Positions 7,892 to 14,706 of a stretch of DNA of 14,706 nucleotides are shown piece by piece (the first letter of the stretch is position 1; the number at the start of each line of letters is the position of its first letter). Origin of the DNA: Zwartia sp. (GTDB lineage Bacteria; Pseudomonadota; Gammaproteobacteria; Burkholderiales; Burkholderiaceae_B); NCBI GenBank assembly GCA_030653405.1, contig JAURZO010000160.1:1-14706 (forward strand). Direction: 5' to 3'. A program made the translations under genes and the position numbers. Below the pieces are notes generated by a model. It was not told where the DNA came from. It saw only the letters and a list, made by a program, of their open reading frames with translations, and searched no databases.

Positions 7892-8488
7892 ATGAAAACC
7901 AGCGCCCAGAACACTCAGGCTAGCAATAGTAAAGCTAGCGGCAAGACCAGCAAAACAGCCCAAGTGCTCCCCGAGCAGCCTAGGCTTGAGCACACTCCAG
8001 CACCACCACGACTAAGAAGGTTCGCCTCAATGATGTACGAGGGCGTTCTTCTTTTCGCGGTTGTTTTTTTAGCTGGTTACCTTTTTGACACACTGACCCA
8101 GAGCCGTCACGCACTGATGCTGCGAGGCGGACGTCAGGTATGGCTTTTTCTTGCTATCGGTGCGTATTTCATGATTTGCTGGCGCCGAAGTGGTCAGACG
8201 CTTCCAATGAAAGCCTGGCACATCAGATTGCTCGCCGTAAGCGGTCAGCCAGCTGGCTTGGGGCGCCTGGTCTTACGTTATCTCTTAATGTGGGTCTTAC
8301 CGCTGCTAGGGGCCAGCCTAGTGTGGGGTGCCTCCGTCCTGACAGGATGGAATGCCATGTTGATGCTGATTATTGCAACACCTTTTCTGACTTTCATACC
8401 AACTTGGTTCTTCTCAGATCAGCAATTTTTGCACGATCGCCTTGCCGGTACCCGTTTGGTGAACGTACAGACTAGTAAAAACCCCTAG
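7892..8488 (+). CDS. RDD-family integral membrane protein
   Basis: The 198-residue product begins with a polar Ser/Lys/Gln/Pro-rich cytoplasmic tail (residues 1-40). Four hydrophobic segments follow, at about 48-68, 82-97, 127-149 and 153-173. RDD-family traits are an Arg at the first helix entry (LRRFASMMYEG), a QTLPMKAWHIRLL loop between helices two and three, and the closing HDRLAGTRLV motif (residues 181-190) after the last helix. RDD proteins are poorly characterised; some have been linked to ion transport or stress tolerance, so no specific function is claimed. The start ATG at 7892 has only a weak AGGA upstream. An internal ATG near residue 47 would remove the family motif at the first helix. 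It stands 119 bases after the small ORF and 50 bases before the AMP-binding homologue. Confidence 0.82.
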   Translation: MKTSAQNTQASNSKASGKTSKTAQVLPEQPRLEHTPAPPRLRRFASMMYEGVLLFAVVFLAGYLFDTLTQSRHALMLRGGRQVWLFLAIGAYFMICWRRSGQTLPMKAWHIRLLAVSGQPAGLGRLVLRYLLMWVLPLLGASLVWGASVLTGWNAMLMLIIATPFLTFIPTWFFSDQQFLHDRLAGTRLVNVQTSKNP

Positions 8489-8538
8489 TTTTGCGATTCA
8501 AGTGCACGTCTTTGTTGCGCCAAACGCTTGGCTGAGCC

Positions 8539-10047
8539 ATGCTAGCGGGCATTACATCGATCAACCACTTCCCCAAAGGCATGTTGGATCAATACGCTTC
8601 GCTTTTTGAGACATTCCGCTGGCTTGTGCCAACCCATTTTAATATTGGGCAGGAATGCTGCCATCGGTGGGCGAACAGCTCGGCGGATGCTCGGAAGATC
8701 GCACTATTTTTTGAAGATGCCACGGGTCAACGTGACATATGGACATACGAACGACTCGGGGCGGCAACCAACCAATTTGCCAATGCGCTGACGCGCATGG
8801 GGGTCAAAGCTGGCGACCGAGTCGCGATCGCACTCGGTCAATCACCTGAGGCAGTGATTGCCCAACTAGGCGCCTACATTGTAGGGGCGGTTGCGTTACC
8901 GCTTGCGACCCATCTTGCGCCAAAGGCTCTGGAATTTCGCATTCGTGACTCTGAAGCAAAAGTCGCAGTCGTTGGCTCAGAAGCTGCACAGAATTTGCTC
9001 TCGATTGTTTCACGCTGCAACAAGCTATCCCAAGTCATCGGGGTAGGCGTCACCGACGAGCGTGCGCTTGCCTGGCGAAGTCTGATGCTGCGACAATCTG
9101 AACAATTTAAGCCACACATCACCCGCGCAGACGAGCCGGCACTGCTTGTTTATCACTCAGACACGAGCCACCCTGCTCGGGGCGTTTTAGTGAGTCACAG
9201 TGCACTGATCGGCGCCCTCCCAGGGTTTGTTGCGGCACATAACTGGTTTCCGCATCATGCAGACGTGTTCTGGACACCTCTTGAGTGGACTCATTCCACT
9301 GCTCTGCTATGTGGATTGCTGCCAACTCTTTACTTTGGTAAGTCCATCCTGGGCGTTCGCGGAGCCACGACACCGGGCCACGCTCGAGAGTTATTGAGTC
9401 GTTATCGCATTACGCATGCGCTCATCACAACGACCATGCTGGGACAACTCAGGATCAACACGCCCGCAGACCGATTACCACTCACCTCGCATTTGCGCAG
9501 TATCGCTGTGCATGATCAAGTCGTAGACGAGTCGCTGGCGTATTGGTGCGAACGGCATTTTGGTCTGGTGCCAAATCAAATATTCGGGACACCAGAGATG
9601 CCTGCCTTGATCGGGGACAGCCAACAAAAATGGCCTGGCAAGCGCGGCAGTCTGGGCAAAACATACCCAGGCCACCGTATTGCGGTGCTACGTGAAGACG
9701 GGTCTCTGGCTCAACTTGATGAAGTCGGAGAGCTGGCTGTTCATCAAAACGATGCGCATCAACATCTGGATCCCGCCTTCCCGTTGCGCAACTGGCGAGA
9801 AGAAGCGGAACAGCCTAAGGCTGGTACGGCCGGATGGTGGCTGACCGGCGAAATGGCTCGAATCGATCAAGATGGATATATCTGGCACTCAGGTAACCGC
9901 AGTCGCGGGTTGAACAGGAACAAAACTGCTCCCTCACCCGAACCAACTGGGGTCAAAAGCATGCAGGCAACTCAAACTTTACTAACCGACAAAGCTCCAC
10001 TCAGCACACCACAAGCGGCGCAAGCGAAAGACGCACCAGCGGAGTAA
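8539..10047 (+). CDS. Degenerate, C-terminally truncated AMP-binding (acyl-CoA synthetase-like) protein
   Basis: The 502-residue product aligns by eye with the N-terminal domain of ANL-superfamily acyl-CoA synthetases, which activate carboxylic acids as acyl-AMP before CoA transfer. Family-like blocks are FNIGQECCHRWA, YERLGAATNQFANAL, GDRVAIALGQSPEAVIA, DVFWTPLEW, LLPTLYFGKSI and WPGKRGSLGKTYPGHRIAVL. The catalytic motifs are damaged. The P-loop position reads YHSDTSHPARG (Tyr205-Gly215) instead of the YTSGTTGxPKG form. The A5 motif is FGTPE (349-353), with Gly-x-Thr-Glu spacing altered. The A7 motif is LTGE (435-438), with Glu for Asp. After YIWHSGN the hinge and the whole C-terminal domain of about 110 residues, including the catalytic lysine, are absent. 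A polar Ala/Gln/Thr/Lys tail takes their place. No matching C-terminal sequence is visible in another frame before 10104. The 1.5-kb frame is intact, so this may be a maintained pseudoenzyme rather than fresh decay. The start at 8539 is uncertain; an ATG at 8581 is the alternative. Confidence 0.8.
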   Translation: MLAGITSINHFPKGMLDQYASLFETFRWLVPTHFNIGQECCHRWANSSADARKIALFFEDATGQRDIWTYERLGAATNQFANALTRMGVKAGDRVAIALGQSPEAVIAQLGAYIVGAVALPLATHLAPKALEFRIRDSEAKVAVVGSEAAQNLLSIVSRCNKLSQVIGVGVTDERALAWRSLMLRQSEQFKPHITRADEPALLVYHSDTSHPARGVLVSHSALIGALPGFVAAHNWFPHHADVFWTPLEWTHSTALLCGLLPTLYFGKSILGVRGATTPGHARELLSRYRITHALITTTMLGQLRINTPADRLPLTSHLRSIAVHDQVVDESLAYWCERHFGLVPNQIFGTPEMPALIGDSQQKWPGKRGSLGKTYPGHRIAVLREDGSLAQLDEVGELAVHQNDAHQHLDPAFPLRNWREEAEQPKAGTAGWWLTGEMARIDQDGYIWHSGNRSRGLNRNKTAPSPEPTGVKSMQATQTLLTDKAPLSTPQAAQAKDAPAE

Positions 10048-10051
10048 ACTG

Positions 10052-10102
10052 ATGGCATCTACTAACGGTCTTCCCAAGACCGCTCTCACGGATGTTGAAT
10101 AA
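10052..10102 (+). CDS. Possible 16-residue leader ORF before the gamma-carbonic anhydrase gene
   Basis: An ATG at 10052 lies 7 bases after GGAG (10041-10044), the best Shine-Dalgarno in this junction. It opens a 16-codon frame (MASTNGLPKTALTDVE) ending in TAA at 10100-10102. The next gene's likely ATG is at 10104, one base later, and has no ribosome binding site of its own. This arrangement would let ribosomes finishing the leader reinitiate on the downstream gene. The frame contains a 7-bp hairpin. It may be chance; no homology is recognisable in so short a peptide. Confidence 0.3.
   Translation: MASTNGLPKTALTDVE
10066..10082. repeat. 7-bp hairpin between the AMP-binding homologue and the carbonic anhydrase gene
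   Basis: CGGTCTT (10066-10072) and AAGACCG (10076-10082) are perfect complements around a CCC loop. No T-run follows, so it is not a convincing intrinsic terminator. It sits 21 bases upstream of the ATG at 10104 and within the possible leader ORF, where it could affect transcript stability or translation. Confidence 0.45.
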
Positions 10103-10103
10103 C

Positions 10104-10625
10104 ATGGCGATTTATCAGCTCGGCGAACTCACCCCGCGCATTGACCCAACTGCGTTTATCTTCGACTCCGCCGACATTATCGGCGACGTTGTTGTAGGGG
10201 AACACGCCAGCATTTGGGCCAATGTGAGTATCAGGGGTGATAACACCTGTATCGAGATCGGTCACCACAGTAATGTTCAAGAAGGAAGCGTTCTGCACTC
10301 CGACGAAGGCACGCCGCTTACGATTTCAGAATACGTCACTATCGGTCATCAAGCGATGCTGCATGGCTGTACGATTGGCTCCGGCTCACTTGTGGGTATG
10401 CAGGCTATCGTTCTCAACCGCGCACGCATTGGTCGCAACTGTCTGATCGGCGCGGGGGCGATCGTACCCGAAGGACGCGAGATTCCAGATGGCAGTCTCG
10501 TCATCGGTGTTGGAAAAATCGTTCGCACCTTGGGCGAGGACGAGATCGCACAAATTCGACGCAACATCGAGCACTACGCTGAGCGTGGTCAGATGTATCG
10601 TAAACAACTCAAGCGCTTAGGCTGA
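10104..10625 (+). CDS. Gamma-class carbonic anhydrase-like hexapeptide-repeat protein
   Basis: The 173-residue protein has repeated hexapeptides of the left-handed parallel beta-helix fold (for example IIGDVV, IWANVS, IEIGHH, VTIGHQ, CTIGSG, ARIGRN, CLIGAG). It carries the three histidines that bind metal in the gamma-carbonic anhydrase family: His65 in LHSDEG, His82 in IGHQ and His87 in LHGC. YrdA/CaiE-like relatives are trimeric. Many lack strong carbonic anhydrase activity in vitro, so hydration of CO2 is possible but not certain. I chose ATG 10104 (MAIYQLGELTPRI) because relatives begin with a similar MxIYxLG string. An in-frame ATG at 10092 would add four residues. It is followed 18 bases later by hslO, so the two may be co-transcribed. 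Confidence 0.87.
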   Translation: MAIYQLGELTPRIDPTAFIFDSADIIGDVVVGEHASIWANVSIRGDNTCIEIGHHSNVQEGSVLHSDEGTPLTISEYVTIGHQAMLHGCTIGSGSLVGMQAIVLNRARIGRNCLIGAGAIVPEGREIPDGSLVIGVGKIVRTLGEDEIAQIRRNIEHYAERGQMYRKQLKRLG

Positions 10626-10643
10626 GACTTTTTACCGGCCAGC

Positions 10644-11555
10644 ATGTCAGATCAACTTAAAAAATATCTTTTCGAAGACCGCAGCGTTCGCATTGAGTCC
10701 GTTCACATGCAACAGGCGTGGCAATCTGCTCAAGCGCACCACCAATATCCACCTAGCGTGGCATCCTTGCTGGGTGAGTTGGTGGCTGCCTCGACCTTAT
10801 TGGCGGCAACACTCAAGTTTGATGGCTCTTTGCTTTTGCAACTTCAAGGAGATGGCGCCATTGCCTTGATGGTTGTCGAGTGCCGCGCCGATCTGAGTAT
10901 TCGCGCGACGGTCAAAATGCGAGAACGGCCACTTCCGATTCAACGTGATTTACAGTCGCTGCTTAATCCGGGCGGAACAGCAAAATTTATCGTGGTGCTC
11001 GATCCTCCCAAAAATACGCCTGGTCGTCAGGCATATCAAGGCATCGTACCTCTCGAAGGCGAGACGATCGCCCAAGCACTCGAACAATACATGTTGCGCT
11101 CCGAGCAACTTGAGACGCGTATCTGGTTAGCGGCAGACACAAACAGTTCAACCGGTTTATTGCTTCAGCAACTGCCAGTACAAGGTGGAAATCTGCATGC
11201 TGAGATACTGAGTGCACAGGAGTCCTGGCAACGCGCGCAGCGACTGGCAGAAACGCTCTCGACACCAGAAATGCTAGAGGTTGACCAGGAAACCTTGCTG
11301 CACCGCCTGTTCTGGCAAGAGACACTACTAACTTTCGAAGCGCGTCCAGTTGTCTGGCAGTGTTCTTGCACCCGAGAGCGAGTCGCTGACATGCTGCGTA
11401 TGTTGGGTCGCACTGAGGTCGAGGATATCCTCCAGACCCAAGGCAAAATCGAAGTTGCTTGTGAGTTCTGCGGTCAGCCCTATCATTTTGACGGGGTCGA
11501 CTCCGCTGTTTTATTTCAACCACTCGCCACGGATTCAGGTAAATCACTGCACTGA
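10644..11555 (+). CDS. hslO: Hsp33 redox-regulated molecular chaperone
   Basis: Hsp33 is a cytoplasmic holdase activated by oxidative unfolding, when its zinc-binding cysteines form disulfides. The 303-residue product has the N-terminal core with LLGELVAASTLLAATLKFDG and the LQLQGDGAIALMVVECR block, a PLEGETIAQALEQYMLRSEQ segment (PLEGETIAQALEQY then MLRSEQ), the linker, and the C-terminal redox switch: CSC at Cys240/Cys242 and CEFC at Cys273/Cys276. All four zinc ligands are present with the usual CxC and CxxC spacing, so regulation by oxidants is expected. The ATG at 10644 (MSDQLKKYLFEDRSVR) matches the family N-terminus. It converges with the response regulator gene, leaving 32 bases between the stops. 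Confidence 0.96.
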   Translation: MSDQLKKYLFEDRSVRIESVHMQQAWQSAQAHHQYPPSVASLLGELVAASTLLAATLKFDGSLLLQLQGDGAIALMVVECRADLSIRATVKMRERPLPIQRDLQSLLNPGGTAKFIVVLDPPKNTPGRQAYQGIVPLEGETIAQALEQYMLRSEQLETRIWLAADTNSSTGLLLQQLPVQGGNLHAEILSAQESWQRAQRLAETLSTPEMLEVDQETLLHRLFWQETLLTFEARPVVWQCSCTRERVADMLRMLGRTEVEDILQTQGKIEVACEFCGQPYHFDGVDSAVLFQPLATDSGKSLH

Positions 11556-11587
11556 GTATCTTGATGCGGATAGTGATCGAGCAAGGG

Positions 11588-12382
11588 CTAGGGTCGAATC
11601 TCGATAGGTATACAAAGCTGATACCCCACGCCCCAAACAGCTTTTAAGACCGGATCCGCCCCTTCAGGCGAGAGCGTCAACAGCTTTTTGCGTAGGCGAC
11701 TGACTAGACTTTCTAGAGCGCGTTTTCCGATGTCGTCAGCGTCAATGCGTTGGCTGAGCATCTCACAGATCACTTCAGTTTCTAGAACATGATGTGAGGC
11801 CTGAATCAAGCCCACGAGCAAGTTTTTTTCGCTGTTGGTCAACAAAACCTTATCGGCGGAGTGCGGGCTCATGATGGATCGATCCTGCAGGTAGATGACC
11901 CAGCTATTCACGGCCTTATTTGAAATAAGCGATCGGCGATACATGCTCAATAAAGCCGCCGTTAATTCCTCTGGCGCCACTGGTTTACTCAGATAAATGT
12001 CGGCACCCGCATCGTAACCTTTGAGACGATCAGGTATGGCCGCTCGCGCCGTCAGCATAATGATACCGATGCTCGGGATACTACGACGTATCCGTCGTGC
12101 AATCGAAATACCATCCTCACCGGGCAAACTGAGATCCAGTACCAAGGCATCGATGGGCTCGGTGATCAAGAGATCATCAAGCGAACGGCCATTACTGACG
12201 GCAAAGACAGAAAAGCCATGTTGTTTGAGATGATAGTGAATCTCCTTGCGCAACAAGGGATCATCCTCGACCAGGGCGACACGCATTGCACCGGAAGAAA
12301 ATAGCTTGGAGGCCTCATCGCTCGGTTCTTGAGGACTCGTCAAGGACGGGTTCGAGCTGTCTTGGTTCATCTCTTGGTTCAT
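11588..12382 (-). CDS. OmpR/PhoB-type two-component response regulator
   Basis: The protein has an N-terminal receiver domain starting MRVALVEDDPLLRKE and a C-terminal winged-helix DNA-binding domain (LLTNSEKNLLVGLI to AVWGVGYQLCIP). Counted from that internal Met (codon 12286-12284), the acidic pair is Glu7/Asp8/Asp9, the phosphoacceptor is Asp51 in LVLDLSLP, the switch Thr is Thr79 and the conserved Lys is Lys101 in LSKP. These are standard positions. The frame is open upstream for many codons, giving a Ser/Pro/Asn-rich extension that begins inside a 12-base tandem repeat. Candidate starts are GTG 12394, ATG 12382, ATG 12370 and ATG 12286, none with a clear ribosome binding site. I list 12382 (264 residues), the first ATG after the kinase stop. 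The true start may be 12286. It lies directly downstream of the sensor kinase and is its likely partner. Target genes are unknown. Confidence 0.88.
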   Translation of the reverse strand: MNQEMNQDSSNPSLTSPQEPSDEASKLFSSGAMRVALVEDDPLLRKEIHYHLKQHGFSVFAVSNGRSLDDLLITEPIDALVLDLSLPGEDGISIARRIRRSIPSIGIIMLTARAAIPDRLKGYDAGADIYLSKPVAPEELTAALLSMYRRSLISNKAVNSWVIYLQDRSIMSPHSADKVLLTNSEKNLLVGLIQASHHVLETEVICEMLSQRIDADDIGKRALESLVSRLRKKLLTLSPEGADPVLKAVWGVGYQLCIPIEIRP

Positions 12383-12393
12383 CTCTTGGTTCA
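12361..12393. repeat. 12-bp tandem repeat, 2.75 copies, at the response regulator N-terminus
   Basis: The + strand unit CTTGGTTCATCT occurs at 12361-12372 and 12373-12384, followed by 9 matching bases at 12385-12393. On the - strand it encodes repeated (M/V)NQE-MNQE-MNQD, so each unit supplies a possible ATG start. Twelve bases is a whole number of codons, so copy-number change would lengthen or shorten the N-terminus without breaking the frame. Confidence 0.8.
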
Positions 12394-12401
12394 CATCTTT
12401 A

Positions 12402-14288
12402 TCATCGTTTGAGCTCAACAGTAAAGATAACCTGACCGTCCTTGTACTCAAAACCCACAGTACCACCCAGTATCTTGCATAAGGATTTCACCAAATACAA
12501 ACCTAAACCTGTACCGGATTTCTCATGTGCATAGGGGCCGCGATAATAGCGATTGAACAAAACCTCCCCATCAGGTACCCCATCGGCTGTCACAAAGTTA
12601 CTGATACGTAAAATGTACCTCGGCGTAGAGTCATGTGCCTGCTGATCTTCAAAAAACTCGACCAGAATTCGACTCTCAGGCTGCGAGTACTTTACGGCGT
12701 TATCTAGCAAATTACTTAGAATGATCGCCAGCAGATTGGGATCTGTCCTCATCATCATTGCAGGCTGGATTCGGAAATCAATCCGTTCGCCCTCGGCAGC
12801 ACGAGACATAATCGCCTCCACCACTTCATCAATCTGAACATCTTCAAACTTTGGCGAAAAACCTTTTTGGTCGAGCTGATCGACCTGAACACAACGCTCT
12901 ATCACTGTATTCATATTGCTAATGGCTTGCACCATGCTGTCGATGCGGTCAGCAGAGTCGGCTGACTGTTCCGAGCTCAATTGACTCAAGCTTCGTTTGA
13001 GCGAACCTGCCGCCATGCGCATGGTGGCAAGAGGGTTTTTAAGCTCATGCGTCAACATGTCTATCAACATGCTGCGCTCTTTGATCTGCTCGGTTTCAAC
13101 CAGATTACGCGCTCGCATGAATTGCAACTCTTGCATTTCGCGATCATAAATGACCCGCCTATGCGTAATATCACTAACCACCATGATTGACATCGTGATG
13201 GCCACAATCAAACCACCCCAATTACCTGGAGCCGCCACCAAATCAGGTTGCAACCAACCGATGATGGGCAGAATATCTACCCAAAGCAGGACACCCATCA
13301 CCAAGGCGCCAGCAGCAATCAGATTCCTGTGCGACTTAGGCATCTGACGACACCCGGGCACAGCAAACAGGAACACAAGTGGCATAAGCGTGACTACGAC
13401 GAAATTAAAATTCAACGCGGCCAGCGTCAAATAATCAAACTTAAGCGCCAACAACTGAAGCAATAAAATACCCAATACGACTTTGACGTAGACCCCATAC
13501 CAGCGGGGTGGCGAGTAATTCATCAAGAACGCTTGAGTCAACATCAAAGAGGCGATCAAACGAAAAACATACAGCGTATTGAACATTAGATTGTCTAGCC
13601 AGACATGCTGCGCAAAGTACAACTCTGCTAACAATCCAGAAGTCGAAATCGAAAAAAGCAGTGTTGCGATCTGTGAAACGAGAAACACGCCCACCAGTTT
13701 GTGTCGCGTCCTAATGAAGACAAGCAATGACCAGATGCAAAGTGCGAGTGAGATACCCGTCTCTAAACCAAAGATCCGCTGTTGCTGAACCACCAAGCGG
13801 GAAAGCTGACCTGACTCCATCACACGGGTTGTCAAAAAGAAACCGTTGATGGTATTAACACGCAAGTAAAAATAATTATCAACCCCCGCACGCAACGTGA
13901 CCGGGAAACAATAAAGATTGTCGGCACAGCCGTTTTGTCCAACAGGGTAGCGATCTCCAGCCTGTCTAACACGCCATTGACCGTGATCTTCTTCGAAAAG
14001 ATCTATCTGGGAAATATAATGCGGACCCACCCTCAGAACGACCTGTTCAGTCCCATGGGCGGGCGCTCTGACGAGTAAGCGAACCCAACGAATCGTCGGC
14101 GTAAAACCGCGGTTTAATATCCCAGTAAACGGACTGAACTCTTGCTCAGTGGCCTCTTTGATCGAGAGGTTGCCAGGCGCAGGCTCTACAAATAGCCCAC
14201 GGCTAATGATCAAATCGCGCTCATTTCCCTGCGCACTGAGTGCAAACAGACCTAGCCACAAACAGATCAATAAGCGCGCCAAGCGCAT
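12402..14288 (-). CDS. 7TMR-DISM-type sensor histidine kinase
   Basis: The 628-residue protein has a signal peptide (about residues 1-21, ending LSAQG) and a periplasmic sensor domain of the 7TMR-DISM extracellular type 2 style (about 25-165, including TPTIRWVRLLV and YISQIDLFEEDHGQWR). A cysteine pair, Cys121 and Cys127, could form a disulfide. About seven membrane segments follow between residues 175 and 373. After a short linker comes the dimerisation/phosphoacceptor region with His414 in DMLTHELKNPL. The ATPase domain contains the N-box SNLLDNAVKYS (Asn526, Asp529, Asn530) and the G-box SGTGLGLYLVKSL. The kinase is therefore expected to be active; the ligand is unknown, though DISMED2 domains are often thought to bind carbohydrate-like ligands. 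The ATG is 2 bases after the aminotransferase stop, with GGAAG about 10 bases upstream. The stop is within about 20 bases of the candidate starts of the response regulator. Confidence 0.93.
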   Translation of the reverse strand: MRLARLLICLWLGLFALSAQGNERDLIISRGLFVEPAPGNLSIKEATEQEFSPFTGILNRGFTPTIRWVRLLVRAPAHGTEQVVLRVGPHYISQIDLFEEDHGQWRVRQAGDRYPVGQNGCADNLYCFPVTLRAGVDNYFYLRVNTINGFFLTTRVMESGQLSRLVVQQQRIFGLETGISLALCIWSLLVFIRTRHKLVGVFLVSQIATLLFSISTSGLLAELYFAQHVWLDNLMFNTLYVFRLIASLMLTQAFLMNYSPPRWYGVYVKVVLGILLLQLLALKFDYLTLAALNFNFVVVTLMPLVFLFAVPGCRQMPKSHRNLIAAGALVMGVLLWVDILPIIGWLQPDLVAAPGNWGGLIVAITMSIMVVSDITHRRVIYDREMQELQFMRARNLVETEQIKERSMLIDMLTHELKNPLATMRMAAGSLKRSLSQLSSEQSADSADRIDSMVQAISNMNTVIERCVQVDQLDQKGFSPKFEDVQIDEVVEAIMSRAAEGERIDFRIQPAMMMRTDPNLLAIILSNLLDNAVKYSQPESRILVEFFEDQQAHDSTPRYILRISNFVTADGVPDGEVLFNRYYRGPYAHEKSGTGLGLYLVKSLCKILGGTVGFEYKDGQVIFTVELKR

Positions 14289-14290
14289 TA

Positions 14291-14706
14291 TTAAACAGCT
14301 TCCCGGGAAAGGTATTCGACCGCGCTTCGCAGACCACGATCACCCACATCGATCCCCAGTGACTGCATGGCGGCCTCCACACCAGCCAAACACCCAAAAA
14401 TCATGGCTGGATTGAGATCGCCGAGGTGACCGATACGAAATACCCGACCTGCGAACGGTCCAAGACCGCCCGCAATCATGACTTGAAACTTTTCGCGCGC
14501 CGTTTTGCGGATCAACTCTGGATCGATACCGGGTTTAACTAAGATCGCGGTCACGGAATCCGAACGCGCCTCAGGCACTTTGCAGAGAAAATCAAGATTG
14601 CCGGCTTCGGACCAAGATTGGACCGCAGCACGAACAGCACCTGCCAACAAACGATGGCGCGCATACACTTGCTCGATACCTTCGCGCTCAATCAAACCAA
14701 AGGCTG
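14291..14706 (-). CDS. Class V aminotransferase (alanine/serine-glyoxylate type), C-terminal part, cut by window edge
   Basis: Only the last 138 or so residues are present; the frame runs in from beyond base 14706 (AFGLIEREG). The visible part is the small C-terminal domain of the PLP-dependent alanine-glyoxylate/serine-glyoxylate aminotransferase family: RHRLLAGAVRAAVQSW, VTAILVKPGIDPELIRKTAR (VTAILVKPG then IDPELIRKTAR), and AGGLGPFAGRVFRIGHLGDLN. The Arg in FRIGHLG is the conserved residue that binds the substrate carboxylate. The PLP-binding lysine lies outside the window, so substrate preference cannot be judged. The TTG at 14695 is not a credible start. The stop at 14293-14291 is 2 bases before the kinase ATG, which suggests one transcript. 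Confidence 0.88.
   Translation of the reverse strand, partial: AFGLIEREGIEQVYARHRLLAGAVRAAVQSWSEAGNLDFLCKVPEARSDSVTAILVKPGIDPELIRKTAREKFQVMIAGGLGPFAGRVFRIGHLGDLNPAMIFGCLAGVEAAMQSLGIDVGDRGLRSAVEYLSREAV

Noticed and set aside
7919..7939. GCTAGC repeated 9 bases apart, able to form a 6-bp stem
   Set aside because: It lies inside the RDD coding sequence; each unit is itself palindromic and no regulatory position is evident.
8471..8493. ACTAG/CTAGT stem followed by TTTTG at the end of the RDD gene as a terminator
   Set aside because: Only 5 AT-rich pairs, a 9-base loop and a short T-run; too weak to call.
8519..8532. GCCAA/TTGGC mini-hairpin before the AMP-binding homologue
   Set aside because: A 5-bp stem without context; expected by chance.
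9890..10100. A frameshifted remnant of the missing acyl-CoA synthetase C-terminal domain
   Set aside because: None of the forward frames here shows the usual hinge or C-domain motifs, so truncation or replacement is more likely than a simple frameshift.
10987..11547. Antisense 186-codon ORF opposite hslO
   Set aside because: Shadow of the well-supported Hsp33 gene; the translation has no recognisable domain and no ribosome binding site.

Overview
The window looks like chromosomal DNA from a beta-proteobacterium of the order Burkholderiales, and an Alcaligenaceae-like genome is my best guess. This rests on the gene order leuS-lptE-holA-proA followed by a HemJ/CopD-type membrane protein and a THUMP-domain rRNA methyltransferase, and on the style of the LeuRS, LptE, RDD and Hsp33 sequences. 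No rRNA, tRNA, CRISPR array, insertion sequence or phage gene was seen. Genes are tightly packed and no gene-free stretch exceeds 300 bases.

Region 1 (1-7488, + strand) is a housekeeping cluster, probably co-transcribed, with gaps of 3 to 12 bases. It holds the 3' part of leuS (leucyl-tRNA synthetase), lptE (outer-membrane LPS assembly lipoprotein), holA (DNA polymerase III delta, clamp loader), proA (glutamate-5-semialdehyde dehydrogenase), hemJ (protoporphyrinogen oxidase-type membrane protein) and rlmL (23S rRNA guanine-N2 methyltransferase with a long basic disordered N-terminus). leuS carries an in-frame TAA at 881-883 inside an otherwise intact reading frame. That is either a real nonsense mutation in an essential gene or a sequence error.

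Region 2 (7489-7891) is a short regulatory island. Three copies of a GGG-4nt-CCC palindrome surround and overlap a good sigma70-like promoter that drives a 58-residue protein of unknown function. This is the most suggestive undescribed unit in the window.

Region 3 (7892-11555, + strand) holds an RDD-family membrane protein, an acyl-CoA-synthetase-like protein whose ATP-binding motifs are degraded and whose C-terminal catalytic domain is missing, a gamma-class carbonic anhydrase-like hexapeptide-repeat protein preceded by a possible 16-codon leader ORF, and hslO (Hsp33 redox chaperone).

Region 4 (11588-14706, - strand) converges on hslO. In transcription order it reads: the 3' end of a class V aminotransferase (alanine/serine-glyoxylate type), a 628-residue 7TMR-DISM-type sensor histidine kinase starting 2 bases after it, and an OmpR-type response regulator. 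The regulator's N-terminus contains a 12-base tandem repeat that makes its start ambiguous. Kinase and regulator are almost certainly a cognate pair.
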